Origin: Artemisia argyi
Lineage: Eukaryota; Streptophyta; Magnoliopsida; Asterales; Asteraceae
DNA length: 64,000 nt
Direction of reading: 5' to 3'
Assembly (NCBI GenBank): GCA_030686995.1
Contig: CM060687.1
Location: 169,742,090 to 169,806,089, forward strand
How positions within the stretch are numbered: position 1 is the first letter of the stretch; every line of letters starts with the position of its first letter. The notes under the pieces were generated by a model, which ran no database searches, was not told the DNA's origin, and worked only from the letters and a program-made list of their open reading frames with translations. This document shows positions 10,962 to 23,892 of this stretch, piece after piece. Made by a program: the position numbers and the translations under genes.

Positions 10962-12008
10962 AGCAGTTTAATTTGGTAAAATTAAGGTGTTTTTGATTTT
11001 CATGTTTTGGTTCCTAATCTATGTTTCTATGGAATTTTAGGAACTTGCTCACTAGGAGAGAGGACTCATACACATCCAATGTTTAATGTAAAACTATTGT
11101 AGGATGATATTTAAAGCTTGCATGGATTCAAAGGTATGCAATTAACTTTCTCATTGTGTAAAAATTAGAAGAGGAAATAATCCGTGTTCAGAGCCACTTA
11201 CGGTGTAACCACATCGATGGGGTTACGGCGTAGAAATTTAAAATTCAAAATTCTAGGGCTTTTTCAATTTGGGCTATGGCATAATGATGCAGGTTTTACT
11301 GACTAGGTTTTAATATTTATATTTTGTCTCGTTTATGTATGGTCTACCTTGATGCACTAATGGACAGAGAATCCGGTAGCATGTAGACTAGTTAATGGTA
11401 AGGCCGAGGTCGTCCTAAGAGCTATGTGTGATGGATTCTAATAAAAGTCTATGTCACGAATTAAAATGATTAAGGATGGTTTGATTAATTAAACTAATAG
11501 CATAAAATGAACATAAAGCGAAAGGTAAATTTAGGTGAATTCAATGTGATGAATAGGCATGGTATTCTGGCAAACAACTAAAGGAAATGATAATTGAAAT
11601 GGACTAAATCTTACAAACTTTCTACTACTTCAAGTGGGGAGGACATATATCACTAGGTTCATATGGTCAAGTTCCCTAGCCTATCTCCCACCGAATCCTG
11701 CCGAGAACCACAGGCACTACCACATGCTAGTAAGCCGACGTACGGTAGACGGGTTTGAGTAATTAAATGCCACTACATGCTAGACTTATCATGTATGGTT
11801 CATTGTCACGATCATAGACCATACTCTAACTACTTAAGTTTATCCAACATCGGTAGGTGATCTTATGGTCAATTCGCACGCAAGGTCCGTGGTCAGTTGT
11901 CATCCCAACCATATCGTCGCAATCTACCATGCTAGGGTGTCAATTCTCCAGGCCTACTAGACAAAGTGAGGTCTGCTCAAATCATCTAGCATAATAGATA
12001 CTGCCGCA
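10962..12008 (+). other. Family-B leader remnant and unassigned sequence
   Basis: No ORF of interest. A TTACGGTGTAA / TTACGGCGTAG pair sits at 11198/11223 (25 bp apart). Beyond about 11300 the family-B resemblance is lost and I see nothing further. Confidence 0.4.
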
Positions 12009-13995
12009 TGTAACACCCCCAATTTTAAAATATTTGCAGCGGAATAAAGATTGGGTGTTACTTCACAGCTCATAGTTTTTCAGTAGAAAATGATTTTCTA
12101 AAAAAATTTATCATTCGAATTTTTGTAAATATCAGAGTTTTCAAAATGAGGTCCCAGTGGTTTCAAAATTTGTTAAATAGGTTTTCGAATGATAATAAAA
12201 TTTTTATAGCCTTTGTAAGAATTTCGTGCTCTTCCGTCCCATCCTTTCTCGTTATAGACCTGAGATAAACATGCTAAAAGTCAACAAAAGTTGAGTGATA
12301 TTCATAGGTTTAAGTTTAAAAGTTGAACACAAGTTATAAGTGATAATTGCACCGTCATACAATTATAAGTTGAAAACAGTTGTTATTGCATTAAGCTCAT
12401 GACACTCAGCCGATTAACAGATCTCATCACGAATGATGGATTATAGTAACAGGGGCCCTCGGGATAGGTTCTTGCCAGTAACCTATTAGATTTCAAATAA
12501 AGTGCGTTTGGTTGTTTTCTCAACGCCCAAACGGGGATTGTCAATCCCTAATAGATCTATCCACAATTATTTACGTTCACCTCATCTGGGTGACTAAGGT
12601 TCATGATATGAGGGGCTTTTGGTAAAAAGGTACTTAAGCAATAACGAGATCAGGTAAATCATACCAAGAAAATACTTGTGTTCAGTTTGTAAAAACTAGC
12701 ATGTATCCCCCTCGCAGGGTTTATAAAACATTTAAACAAGTAAAGGCGAGGCTATGAACTCACCTTAGTGGTTTAGTGAATAAAATATCGATACTCAGTT
12801 TGCAAAAATGGGAATGGCTCCACACACGACCTAGATAATATATGGCAAGTTTTAGTGTTTGATAGTCCTAATGTTTTAAATCGCGAGTAGTTTTTGAATG
12901 CATGATTTGTTAATTTATCGTTAGTAAGACTTTTGGTTTTATATTATATCGTACGTTTAGTTTAGTTATATATATACATAAATATAACGTAAGGTTTAAT
13001 AATAAAAATAATAACGATAGTTTGAAATAAAGCGTAACGTTTAATAATAGTAATGATAATAATAGTTTGAAAATAAACGTAACGTTTAATATTAATAATA
13101 GTAATAATAATAATAGTTTGAAAATCAAACGTAGCGTTTAATAATAATAATAGTAATAATAATAATAGTTTGAAAATAAACGTAACGTTTAATAATAATA
13201 ATAGTAATAATAATAATAGTTTGAAAATAAACGTAACGTCGTGACGTGAACTCGTAAAAATGGAAGGTAAAAATAAAAATATTAATTTTAGTATATGACC
13301 TTGTCTTTTAAAAAAAATTACACTTTTTACCCTAACGGCGTTAGCGTTACGCCGTTAGTTCAAAATTAAATATATTTACGTTTAACGTCCAAAACTTTAT
13401 ATTTCTTACACTTTTCACCCTAAAGTTTATACAAATCAGTTTTCACCCTTAAACTTACGAAATGACAGTTTATACCGAAACTTTGAAAAGTTGACACTTT
13501 TAACCCGATTTTTGTAAAATTTGCAAATCTAGTCCAAAATTCAAAATTTTCAAAACTTAATGTTTTCATTTCTCAAATACTTTCAAAACAGCTTATTTAA
13601 CTTATTCTAACAGCTTATTTGTTCAAAAAGCTTATTTCATAGCTTATGGGCTTTTTAACGAAATGTAAGGCCCGTTAGCATTTTTAGATCCAATGGGCCT
13701 ACGAGGGGTTTGGGCTTTGTTTTGGGCTAAGGTTAGGACTATGAAAAAGTTACCAAACTGCTTATTACCGTAGCTTATTTGATCGGCTTATTTTCAAATG
13801 ATTGGGCCTTAAGGCCCAATCGGTACTAATGAGTTTTCACAACTATCTCCTAGGTCGATTTGCTTTGTGATTTTTATAGGTTCAAAACGTGATTTTTATT
13901 ACAAAGTTTTTATACGAAAATGATTGTTTGTCATGGGGTCTATTAGTTTGTGAAATAAAATGGTATGCTCGTTAAGTAAATTTTAAAGATATACG
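12009..13995. repeat. LTR-like block starting TGTAACACCC, with AT-rich tandem array
   Basis: TGTAACACCCCCAATTTT at 12009 is a typical chromovirus (Del/Tekay) LTR start, but I find no matching end, primer site or second copy. Within it, an array at 13019-13250 has about five units of 45-52 bp, each starting AGTTTGAAA and carrying AACGTAACGTTTAATAATAA. Near 13335 is TAACGGCGTTA-GCG-TTACGCCGTTA. At 13800-13821 is a perfect 22-bp palindrome of GATTGGGCCTT and its complement. Confidence 0.35.
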
Positions 13996-15739
13996 TGCAT
14001 TTTGGGCGTAGCATGGGACGAGTTTTTATAAGAAAAGACTTAGAAAAATTTAAGGGTTTTCGATACTTGTTTGTATACGTTAGAAACGAGGTTTTGAACC
14101 CGCACGTTGCCGCGGGGTTTTTGTATACGCAAGTTAGCCCAAAAAAAAAAGAAAAAAAAAGGGACGAATCCAGAATGACCCAGATGACACATTTAGAAAA
14201 GACATTCAGTTTACAGAATCAATGTTCTTACACTTAATTACAGAACAAACTTCTTAGCGCTTTCTTGGTTGAGATCTTTATGAGGTCCATCAGTTTCACA
14301 CCGGCGTCTTTAACTTCTATCAATTTTTTGAATTCATGCTCGATCCAACCTTAGCATCAGGTATGCCCTGCAAAAAAAGGAACAAACTAATAAACATATT
14401 ATCTGATTGTAGCAGTTTAAGTTGCAAATAGTCATTTTGAAAACGCATATCTACACACTTCATTGGTCATCTGATTTAGGGGTAAAGATATAAGCACTTA
14501 ATAAGCAATCCATAACCCAGCTAGTATAGGCATTAGGTGTACCCTTTTATCTTATTTAGTGTTGTCTAATTTCATATCTTTCAGAATAGTTTTACATGCT
14601 TTCCTTGGTCGCATAATACAAAAAGTCTTGCTGCAACACTTTACTCAGATCCAAACAGTCCCTGAATGTATCCTAAATACCTTAACAGTTTTTGCAATAA
14701 CTATCTAACTGTCACAATTTGCAAATTTGAGCAACATAAGCACTATCTATTAACCCACTCTCCTATGCTAATTACCTGATGTTTAAATAAAAAATTTGGT
14801 ATAAATCCAAAATCACTAACTAAGCATCACACTACTCAAATTACAACTAAAACGTCTCTCGGTCAGTAATCAATATCGAAAATACACATTCCTTAATAAT
14901 TTGCCCCTGTTTCGGACCCTTTCTAAAACTATGCTAAATAATGCCCCCACATATCTTCCATTGTGCGTAAATAGAGATGACATTAGATGTACGACATAAG
15001 AAAAATACTGCTTCTAGTTCCATCTAGTTATCGCACGTGGTTATAGGTTAGAAGTTATAGCAATTAGCTCAAAAGATAAATCGTTTCAATGATCTTCGCC
15101 AACTATAATGGGACACAATAAGTTATTAAGCACTCGATATAAGCGTACCCAAACACCCCCTAACTATTATAGTTATTGCAACAATGCAGTTTTTATCAGC
15201 TTTTTAGCTAATAAAAACATTTCAGCCCACTGATCTAACAGCCTACTCAAGTAGCTTATAAAGTCAACTACACAAATAATTATAATCATATTCAGCAGTT
15301 TGAGAGCGACGATATATGGACAACAATATATCACCGCACTTATTTAAACATGAAAATATGTAACATTTTGAAAACACATTCTACCAAACCTTAGGCTTGT
15401 TTTGATGTCTATAGTTTGTTGGCAAGGGTTCGCGTGTTCGCACCTGAACCTTCCAATTCTGTAAGCCTGCCCGATCTTCAATTTTTGGTTAAAATAATCT
15501 TTTTCTTTGAGCCTCATGTGGGCTCACATAACATTACCCTTAAACGGCTTATCAGTGGAGCCTCACCCATGTGCACCGCAAAAAGCTCACCACCCTTTTT
15601 CAGGAACCGTACGTGTGTGCCAGATACTATTAAGATTTACAGAAATATTAAAAACTAACACAAAACGCTATACACTTCTTATCAACGGGACAACATTAAC
15701 ACCATGAAAAAATGTCAAATAAAAGAAATACCTGTTGCA

Positions 15740-17080
15740 ACTGGGATTACTATATCAGCTTTATCAGGAACGCGTCCAACAGTCACCTCACTCTAGCCCA
15801 TGTCCGGAAACCTTGCAATCAGGAGTTGAATTTTCAGAATACAATTTAAACAGGAAAATAAGGCACTGGTAAAACCTTAGAAAACAATTGATATCAACGA
15901 TACCTCTACTGTGCTGAACATGGATAGGGTCAGCCATATTCATGCGAGCCGGTCTTTTACAGCTCATGTTTCTCGTAGCTACAGGCACAGGAAAAACAAC
16001 ACAAATAAGTGACTAATTCGATTGTGGCAATAAGCATTAGATACCAGTGCACACAAAAAAAGCAAGAACGAACAACATGTATACGTTGGCCACGGCTTGT
16101 GGATTCTCGTCCAGCTCCTGTTACAGCACCGAGAACTGATGTGCCGCTCGTTACGGCAGCTCGAACATCATGTTGAAGCTGTGCATTAGTGCAAGAAGAA
16201 CCATTAGCAGGGACAGAAGATTGACCTGTTAGAATGAGGCCAAAATATGAACACGTATCAGAAGCCAATAGCAATATACATGGCCGCCACATATACACAC
16301 GTAACTTACATTGGTACATGCTAAGCGGATGGTGTAGCAGAACCATATCACAATAATCAGTATCCGCAGCCGGTATTGCACTTGTAAAAACGGTTGTTAC
16401 AGGTTTGATTATCCGAGGCAACGGCAACGAAAACCATAAAAGAGAAACACCAAAATGAAGGACTTGAATCTCACCACCGTTAATATTGACAGGCAACATG
16501 GTGCTGGCCCGAACACTTGCAGTCGCAACACGCACGGATGATATTATACCCTTGAGTCTCTTGGCATACCTATTTGTTTATATAAGTTTATATAAGCCAC
16601 AAATTTCATAAATAGGTTGGAGAAATGGTTTTATGAAACATAAGTTGAAACTACATATGCTTGTAAGCCTTAAAAAAAGCTTAAACCAACATAACTAACA
16701 ACGCAGAAATCATTTTCAAACCAACAATCATTCATTCAAAGACAAACTCTATTTTATAAGATTACCTTTGGGATAGAAGCTTGATTAGTAATATCAAGGG
16801 AAGACGATTTATGGCTCAATGCTTGTTTCACACACACACAAATATCTTTTGTCAATATTGGGAGCCTTAACTCACCTTGAAAAGGTTGCTGATGATAGTT
16901 TGCAGGAGCACATATAGATGCATAAGTACAGATCGCAGGATCCAACATCTGCTGGTGTGACCAGTTAAAGGTAGGTAAGTTATTTATTCATCTGCCTACC
17001 TAAAAGGTAAATTTGTAAGTAACAATTTACACTTGCTTACCCTTTGTCACATGAGAACCGGATGCTTCAACAGGGGCACC
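15740..17080 (-). pseudogene. Exon-like fragments of unidentified gene(s), minus strand
   Basis: Several short open stretches with plausible splice borders read as protein on the minus strand. They lie near 15735-15790 (VTVGRVPDKADIVIPVAT), 15905-15975 (RNMSCKRPARMNMADP), 16090-16220 (Ser/Thr-rich, GAGRESTSRGQR), 16475-16530 (MLPVNINGG) and 16880-16960 (HQQMLDPAICTYAS). They do not join into one long frame and I recognise none of them. They look like pieces of one or more captured genes. Confidence 0.3.
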
Positions 17081-17618
17081 AATTAGCATTTTCTGGGTAA
17101 AAGCTATGTGTCAAAGTTTACATTCAGCTAAATATATATTAGGTTTATAATTTCTCTCTAGTGAAATATTTCGAGCTGAGACTTGAATTATTTCATCGAC
17201 CATCTTGTTTGGCCTTTGATGCGTACCCTAAAAGCAACAAATGAAAATCAATTTCGCATTAAAAAGCGGAAGACGAAAAATTTGATATCAAATTTTTATA
17301 AACCATTAAATAATATTTTTAGTACCAGGATCCGGTGGCTCGCCTTGTGTTTTTCAGCTCTTCCGAAGCCGAAGGTACATACTGAAGTTTAATTTCGAAA
17401 GTTAGATAAAGAATTAGACAGCATGAAAAATAAATAATAAAAGAGGACCAAGAAGTCTCACGTCTATAGTAGCTTTGTTTCACCAATTTCCCAATTCAGA
17501 CAACCCTGGCTTGACATATTCTCCATTACTGAAATACCACCACTTGCTAGCCAGGCATGAAGAGGCAGGCGAAAACCGAGCAGGCTGCACACTGCAAGAG
17601 CCTTAGAAGTGCTTCGAG

Positions 17619-17724
17619 ATCCGTTGGAATCATACTAATACGTGAGCACCGTTAATTCAACATCAACAGAATACCCGAGTAGCCCAACCACATTATCATG
17701 TTTAAGCCTTGATATCATAGAAAC
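17619..17724 (-). pseudogene. Pti1-like protein kinase exon fragment
   Basis: On the minus strand, after a CAG acceptor, the sequence reads VSMISRLKHDNVVGLLGY, then VLTY, a TAG stop, and YDSNGS. This is the subdomain III-V segment of Pti1-like tyrosine-protein kinases, whose exon starts at the same valine in my recollection of the family. Only this one exon is present and it has an in-frame stop, so it is a dead captured fragment. Confidence 0.6.
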
Positions 17725-18559
17725 CTGTCATCGCGCACTTAGAAAAACCTCATAAGCAAAAAAAAGTAAGCTATTCAATAAAAGTTGAAGTGAGTGGGAC
17801 AAACCTGTGCGCGCAGACCATGAATAAAAGTTGAACTGCAAATAAATATTTATGCTACCATGGCTGCAACGACTTTCCAGACATGGTTGACCCACCAAAA
17901 ACAAAATAAGGTAAACCAAACAACCCTATAAATATCTCCCTGCCACAATGCAAACAACCTCAGCATTAGCTCATAAGGTCATAAAATAAGCTAATCCATT
18001 CGTAATTTCAAGTAAATATAAATACCTACCCTACCAACTTCGCATATTGTTTTATGTAGCTACTTCTTACATAATTTAGCCTAACATAGACATATTAGCA
18101 GTGATAAGAGGAGGCTATAAACCACAAAAATAAGCTAATCCCAAACTAAGCTACCCCATAAGGCAAAAACTAACCTACCAGCTTAATAACAAACAAAACA
18201 CAATTTATTAGAAAAAAACCTAAAACTCTCGAATTTAGAAAAAACCCCAAATTATGTCAAAACCCTAACTTAAAATTGCAATTCTTAATTATGATAAGTC
18301 ATAATAATTGTTAAATTTACAATCCAATAAATCATAGAACGCATAATCGCGATAATCACATATATGAAATCCTAATCTATATACCAAACATGTAACCCAA
18401 ACATCAGAAAGCCTAAATAAAAAAAATTAACGAATAGAGACCTAGTAACAGCGATTATCTGATCAAACGCGCGAAATCCAGATGATCAAAAAACCGTAGC
18501 GCAACTAAATGATCTAGAAAACGCTTTAAACCATAACAAATAAGCAATATGTGGCTAGG

Positions 18560-18750
18560 AAAAAAGGTGAGACAATCTCAATCATAAAACCCCCTAAAAT
18601 CGAAACCCTAAGCATTGCGTTTTTGATTATATGATTTGAGTGTGAGTATGTGTTTCTGTGTTTTTGTGTGATGTATGGTGGAAGCTTCAGGAAGATGCAG
18701 TGTTTTGTGAGTCGAAGAAATGGGAGGTGGAATTAGCAAAGTATATATAT
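18560..18750 (-). promoter_or_regulatory. Captured promoter and 5' leader, minus strand
   Basis: Minus strand TATATATA (18741-18750) is followed by a CA-rich, ATG-poor leader and a GGGTTTCGATTTTAGGG stretch, the look of a plant gene 5' UTR. It lies 5' of the exon fragments on the same strand. Confidence 0.35.
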
Positions 18751-18774
18751 TTTATGTGATTTGCTACAGTAATT

Positions 18775-18881
18775 TGCCAAGGACTGTTCATAAGAACAGT
18801 ATTTGCCAAGCACTGTTCATAAGAGATCCTCATGTATGAACAGTATTTGCCAAGCACTGTTCATAAGAGATCCTCATGAAT
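18775..18881. repeat. 44-bp tandem repeat next to TATA box
   Basis: GAACAGTATTTGCCAAGCAC starts at 18794 and 18838 (period 44), with a partial copy before the first. It sits directly upstream of the minus-strand TATA box. Confidence 0.75.
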
Positions 18882-18889
18882 GTAATATA

Positions 18890-20880
18890 TACTAATGTAT
18901 TCTAAAACAAGTTATACGTAGCTTTTTAGTTTCAAAACTTTACATAACTCGATTGTTAGGGTGTAAAATATATTGACGAACGTAAAATATATATATGTCG
19001 TTTATTTAATTTTTGAATGCTAAGGTGCATTTGTTTGTGTCGCGTATAAAAATAATGCAAATGAAGGTTTATCTAAATTTTGAAAAGAGTTTGTTTAGGA
19101 ACTTACGACACCAAAATGGTGGGTAAAACAAGACGTAGAGTCGAGAAGTGAGTGAGATGAGTACGTAGTGTATATGTGTGCTCGACCAAGGTTCACAAAA
19201 AACAAATTGCTTCTCCTAAACCCACACGAATCCCTTGAACTCCTACCCAATTGCTTCGACCCAAGGCTAAACTAAAGACTTAAAGGTTTTTGGTGAATTT
19301 TTGGTTTTGCATGGAATGAAACGAAAGCTTGCATGCATGGCTACTTATATATGAAACTTAGTGTGTTCTTGTATCTAAGATTTAATGTGATTTGATTGTT
19401 ACTTGTATCCAAAAGTCCTAAAGTTGTACAAGTAAACAAGTTACTCCATGTTTTGGTTTCTTATGGTGTCGACATGCTTCATCAAAAGAAAACGTGGGTT
19501 TTGGCAATTTAAAAGAGTATGGTACTTGCGAAATACATTTTAATAAGATTGTAGTACTTGGCCTAGATGATTAAAATATGAAATGGAGTGTGCATGAATC
19601 AAGGAAGTACATTTTGCTTTTAAAACATATGTCGACTACTCTTTTTATTTGGTAACCGATTTGTAATCTTTGCTTAGGACTGGAGATGATTAATCAAGGT
19701 AATATTTAGACATGAGATTTAGTTTAGAAATGGTTTTAGGACTTAATGGAAACAAACGGGGTTCAAAATGGTTTAGTTTTGGATTAGTTGAAAAAAAAAA
19801 CGTATGAAATTGTTTTTGGACAAATACTTTGCCTTGTAAAAATGTATCTAGACTCGATGTGAGAAACTAAAAATCGGCACTCTAAATGTTGGCTAGGGGA
19901 GGAACGAGAATGTATAAAAATATGTGCATGTCGTGTGTAGGATTTGGGCGTACGAGACTCGTTTCTTACTTGTCTAGTCGAGTGGTTTGAAAAATAAAAG
20001 AAAGAAAATGGGCTTAATTAGGATTGGGCCGTGAATAGTAACAGGCCAAAATTTTATGTTGGGCTTGGTGGGTAATTAGTGTCCGGTTTGGTGTATTTTA
20101 AGATTAGTAAAATATTAATTGTGATTAGTGATAAGTTTAGTAATTATTTAGTGAATCGTTTACGTGAGTCCGAGAGTGAATAGTGTTTTGTGAATAGTAA
20201 AACTTTTGAAAAACATCTCAATATCACTAACCGACTCCAAAAACGATAAATAGTGAAATGATGAATAGTGTTTGGTGAATAGTAACCGATGAATAGTAAA
20301 TTTGAAAAATGTCTTGAAAATGCAGGTTCGTAACGAATAAAAGAAATTTTTAATATTCTCGCGATTTTAGACTATAGTGGTACATGTGTGAGCATCGTTC
20401 CAAGCAAACATGGATCATGAATATTGTGGTGATTTTTAAGTAACATAGCATATTTGATAAAGATAAAATAAAAAAAAATTATTGCTGATAAAAACGTTAT
20501 TAATTAACGTAATGATATATTAATCTTTGATTTACTTTTATTATTTATAGGGAAATTTACGGGAGATTACACCGCATTTCAAAAATACCGAAACTAGAGG
20601 GTCTTATGACAAACTAAGCATGCACACACTAGAAATAATAATAAAAGAAAGCACATAAAAACCAAACAATTAATTACCACTTAATTAATTAATTATAAAT
20701 CAATAATAATTAATCGACTAATAATAAATAAATTAAATATCGATAACAAATAAATAAACACAACAAGCACCAAGACAATCGACAAACAAGCAGAATCAAA
20801 ATTGTGATAAAAAATAATGAAACTGAATAAATATTTGAGTGTCGAGAAATGATACATATCGTGCTAAATAAATGCGGCTG
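18890..20880. other. Gene-free repeat-like stretch
   Basis: No gene or clear element border. GAATAGT/GTGAATAGT words recur between about 20030 and 20300, as in decayed LTR sequence. Confidence 0.4.
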
Positions 20881-20889
20881 ATCTAGGCA

Positions 20890-21245
20890 TGATGCAAAAA
20901 GGCGTGAAATAAGGCGAGAAAAGGCGCGCCTTTTGGTAAGGCGTGGCGCCATTTTTTGAACCAGTTTATTTTTATTTTTTATTTTATTTTTTTTAAACTA
21001 TTTTGAACAAGTATTTGAAATTTGGGCAGTTTGGTATATGGGCTTGGTAATTATATAGTAAATAATAGTCTAAATATTTAATATAGTACGAGTAATATGA
21101 TCTAGAATTATAAATAAATAAATCTATGAAATTTTTTTTGCCGCTTTAGTGACGCCTTAAGAAACGCAAAAGCTTCACCATGGCGCGTAAGGCTTGAGGC
21201 GCGTCCATGCCGCCACGCCACGCCTCACGCATTTTATAACCGTGC
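20890..21245. repeat. GC-rich inverted clusters, possible MITE
   Basis: Two GC-rich blocks (20890-20960 with AAGGCGTGGCGCC, and 21150-21240 with CGCCACGCCACGCC) are roughly reverse complements around an AT-rich centre. Exact ends and target duplication not found. Confidence 0.35.
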
Positions 21246-21376
21246 TTAAAACCACACGGGCCCTACTGCCTTTTGTCTTCTTCCTGTTGCGGCAACAGTA
21301 GCCTACGAGAACCCTCAAACCTAAAAAAGATATTATGAATTCCCCTAATACTCCTGTACACGTGGTTTATATAATA

Positions 21377-22108
21377 GAGAAAATTCTTTAAATACCCCAT
21401 AGGTACACATGTGTGTACCTCATATGCCCCAAAATTTTTCATCTTCCCCAAATACCCCAAGGGAAACTCTCCCACAAAATTTCTTGGGCAACCTTCACAG
21501 AATCTTGACAAATGTGCCTTTAGTGTCCCCACATAGTACTAGTTACCCCATTATTTATATAAAACTAAATTACTAAAATACCCCCATTATTTATATAAAA
21601 CCTCTCTCTCTCACACCCCACATCCACTTCATCTCCATCTCTTTCACTAACCGTCACCACTACCACCGCCGTCGCCACTGTCAAAATCCAAATCCAATCG
21701 TCACAATCAAAGTCCGAACATACATCGAGAACATATCACCACCATATCACCACAATCAAAGGCAGATCACAGATCCGGATCTATAAAACCCATCACAGAT
21801 CCAAACACACGATGAAGAAATATGAAATATGACCCTCACTCACTATCACCACCACACGCGCCACAACAAAGCCCCACCGCCACCTCTTGTTCACCAGGCG
21901 CCATAAATCACCATCACCACCACTCCTAATCACCTCCACCTTGTAGATCGAGAAGAAAAGGTAAGGTACACTTAGTCACGCGCGTTCACTTTTGGAGCTG
22001 CTCCTGCTGCTGTTCAGACACAAAACACGCCACAAATCATGTCATCTGGGCCAGGTGTTGTGAATCCAAATGCTACTGACATATCAATGGATGGTTCTTA
22101 AGTGATTC

Positions 22109-22152
<44 letters not shown>

Positions 22153-23051
22153 CTTGGATTTGGGTTATTTTGTGCAAATCTTATGAGAAGCCATGGATGT
22201 AAATGGTGAATGGAAATCATTTGGCTTGTTAAACCTCACAGCCTTTAGAAGGCTAACATATATGAGATTTTCGATTTTATTAGAATGCAGATCTGAGTTT
22301 CATTGGTTTTTTGCACTTTTTTTTTATCCTTTTGGTTTATCCCAAGTTTTGGAGTGTTTCTGGACCACCAACGAATACCAGCTTCATACTATTGAGTTAT
22401 TTTTAAAAAAGTTTGTCTATGTTAATTAAAGAAAAATGATTTAAAGGTAATGGGGAAGAACTCCAGTTATGGAGGTTTAGTTATGCAAAATCCAAAGAAA
22501 AGAAAGAATACAATAGATGTTTTTCTTTTGAAAAAAAATGTTGGCCGGAATATATGGGTGGTGGTGGTGGTGGTCGGAGTTGTTGGTAGTGGCCGGAGTA
22601 AGTGGCAGTGGCTGGCTGGAGTGGGTACAATAATCAAAATGTACAAATTTTAAAGCTATAAGTATAAAAGAAAGTGTAAGGTTATATATGTAATTTACAC
22701 TAATATAAAAAATGTGAGATCTAGTCGCTCAAGAATATATAAGAGTAGGACTCAGTCGCCCAAAAAATGTGTACTATTAAATAATATAAAAAAACTACTT
22801 TTTAACTAAAATACAAAAAACCCAAGTCGCCTAAGAATGTAGGCCCCAGTCGCCCAAGAAATTAGTGGGATAACTAGTACTATGAAAGTACAATGTGGGG
22901 ACAACCAAAGAGACACGTGTCACAATTCTGAAAGAGTTTCCCAAAAATTCTTGGGAGAGAGTCGCCCATGGGGTATTTGAAGAAAATGAAAATTTTTGGG
23001 GTATATGAGGTAAGTACTATTGTACTTTTGGGGTAAAGAAAGAATTTCCTC
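21377..23051. mobile_element. Pack-MULE-like element with about 190-bp inverted ends
   Basis: Ends GAGAAAATTC and GAATTTCCTC begin long terminal inverted repeats that can be followed for about 190 bp each (21377-21565 and 22865-23051). A perfect 9-bp target duplication TATATAATA flanks it (21368-21376 and 23052-23060), which is the Mutator signature. The interior has no transposase. It carries a CT-rich leader-like stretch, a coding fragment (21991-22101), a 43-T run (22110-22152) and a GGT/GGC-rich stretch near 22560. The element therefore looks like a non-autonomous gene-carrying MULE. Confidence 0.85.
21991..22101 (+). pseudogene. Captured C-terminal exon inside the MULE, unidentified
   Basis: An open stretch of 36 codons ends at TAA 22099-22101. 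It reads FGAAPAAVQTQNTPQ, then MSSGPGVVNPNATDISMDGS. The composition is that of a real protein end, but I do not recognise the gene. A TC-rich leader and a GGTAAG donor-like site lie just upstream. Confidence 0.4.
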
Positions 23052-23223
23052 TATATAATAATGAAATTTTTGGTCATGTCAGCCTTTAGCCCCTAAGCTT
23101 GCGTCCTGTTTCCTTTCAGCCCTTTTCATTACTTTTATTTATATATAACACATATAAATGTCTTCATATGATTATGGCGAAATCAGCTCCTTGACTTCAA
23201 TATTATAGCGCCCGTATAATAGA

Positions 23224-23444
23224 CTACGGCGTAACTAAGTCACTTGGTTACGCCGTAACTCTTCTCATTCGCGCCCACGTAATTAATTACGGCGTAACTC
23301 TATCACTAAATTACGCCGTAACTCTTCGTCCGACAATACTTATTCATTCATAAGTTTCTTTACGGTGTAGTCTAATTACTAACTACGCCATAGCCTTCAT
23401 AATTATAAATTACGGCATAATCTCATAGATCATTTACGCCGTAA
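23224..23444. promoter_or_regulatory. Cluster of four TTACGSCGTAA pairs
   Basis: Pairs start at 23224/23248, 23287/23311, 23360/23383 and 23410/23434, i.e. 23-24 bp apart. The cluster ends 230 bp before the ATG of the exon fragment at 23675. Whether it belongs to family-B debris or to that gene's upstream region cannot be told here. Confidence 0.55.
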
Positions 23445-23674
23445 TTAAGAGTTTATATGAAAACACAACCCAAACGATAACGTTTCACTATTCACTTTTC
23501 CCACCAAAATTACGGCCCACCTTCTGGGCCAGTTTTGGCCTGCTTTTCCGGCCTCTTTTTGTAGAATCCAGCCCGTTTATGCTAATAATACTCCCGAAGC
23601 TTCTTAACCATAAGGGTTGAGTGGCCACACATTTCGACAACTTTATCAAAGCACACACAACACGATTGGAACAC

Positions 23675-23892
23675 ATGGAGATTGACGGTGGTGATGGTGC
23701 GAATGGCTCATGGTCTGTTGGATTTAGGTTTCAGTATAAACAAACACACAGTACTAAATAGTATTTAATTAAGGTGTGTGATTTTGCAGGTATCCAGATG
23801 AGCAATCGGCCCAAGTGGCTATGGGGTTTGTGGATAGAAGAAAAGAGAGCACTTTTGATGAAGCAAAAGTGATGACTTCCTTTGCAAAATAG
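23675..23892 (+). pseudogene. Two-exon gene fragment, unidentified
   Basis: ATG at 23675 opens MEIDGGDGANGSWSVGFRF. A GT-AG intron (23734-23789) joins in phase to YPDEQSAQVAMGFVDRR and KESTFDEAKVMTSFAK, ending at TAG 23890-23892, next to a GTAAAT donor-like site. It looks like the first two exons of a captured nuclear gene. I cannot name it. Confidence 0.4.

Larger units (their letters stand above)
14080..18890 (-). mobile_element. Possible minus-strand Helitron with captured exons
   Basis: On the minus strand, a GC-rich hairpin (AACCCCGC...GCGGGTT, 14097-14119) is followed after 13 nt by CTAA (14080-14083), resembling a Helitron 3' end. The following base is C, not the expected T, so the end may be decayed. 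The interior to the right carries exon-like pieces and a promoter-like region, all on the minus strand, the usual orientation for Helitron captures. The 5' end is not defined. Confidence 0.3.

Noticed and set aside
12009..12060. Complete chromovirus LTR
   Set aside because: Only the TGTAACACCC start is present; no matching end, primer site or partner LTR.
13995..14237. 80-codon plus-strand ORF
   Set aside because: It covers the Helitron-like hairpin and an A run; no protein character.
15957..16535. 192-codon minus-strand ORF as a single gene
   Set aside because: It runs through intron-like sequence; only short parts look like exons, so it is listed as fragments.
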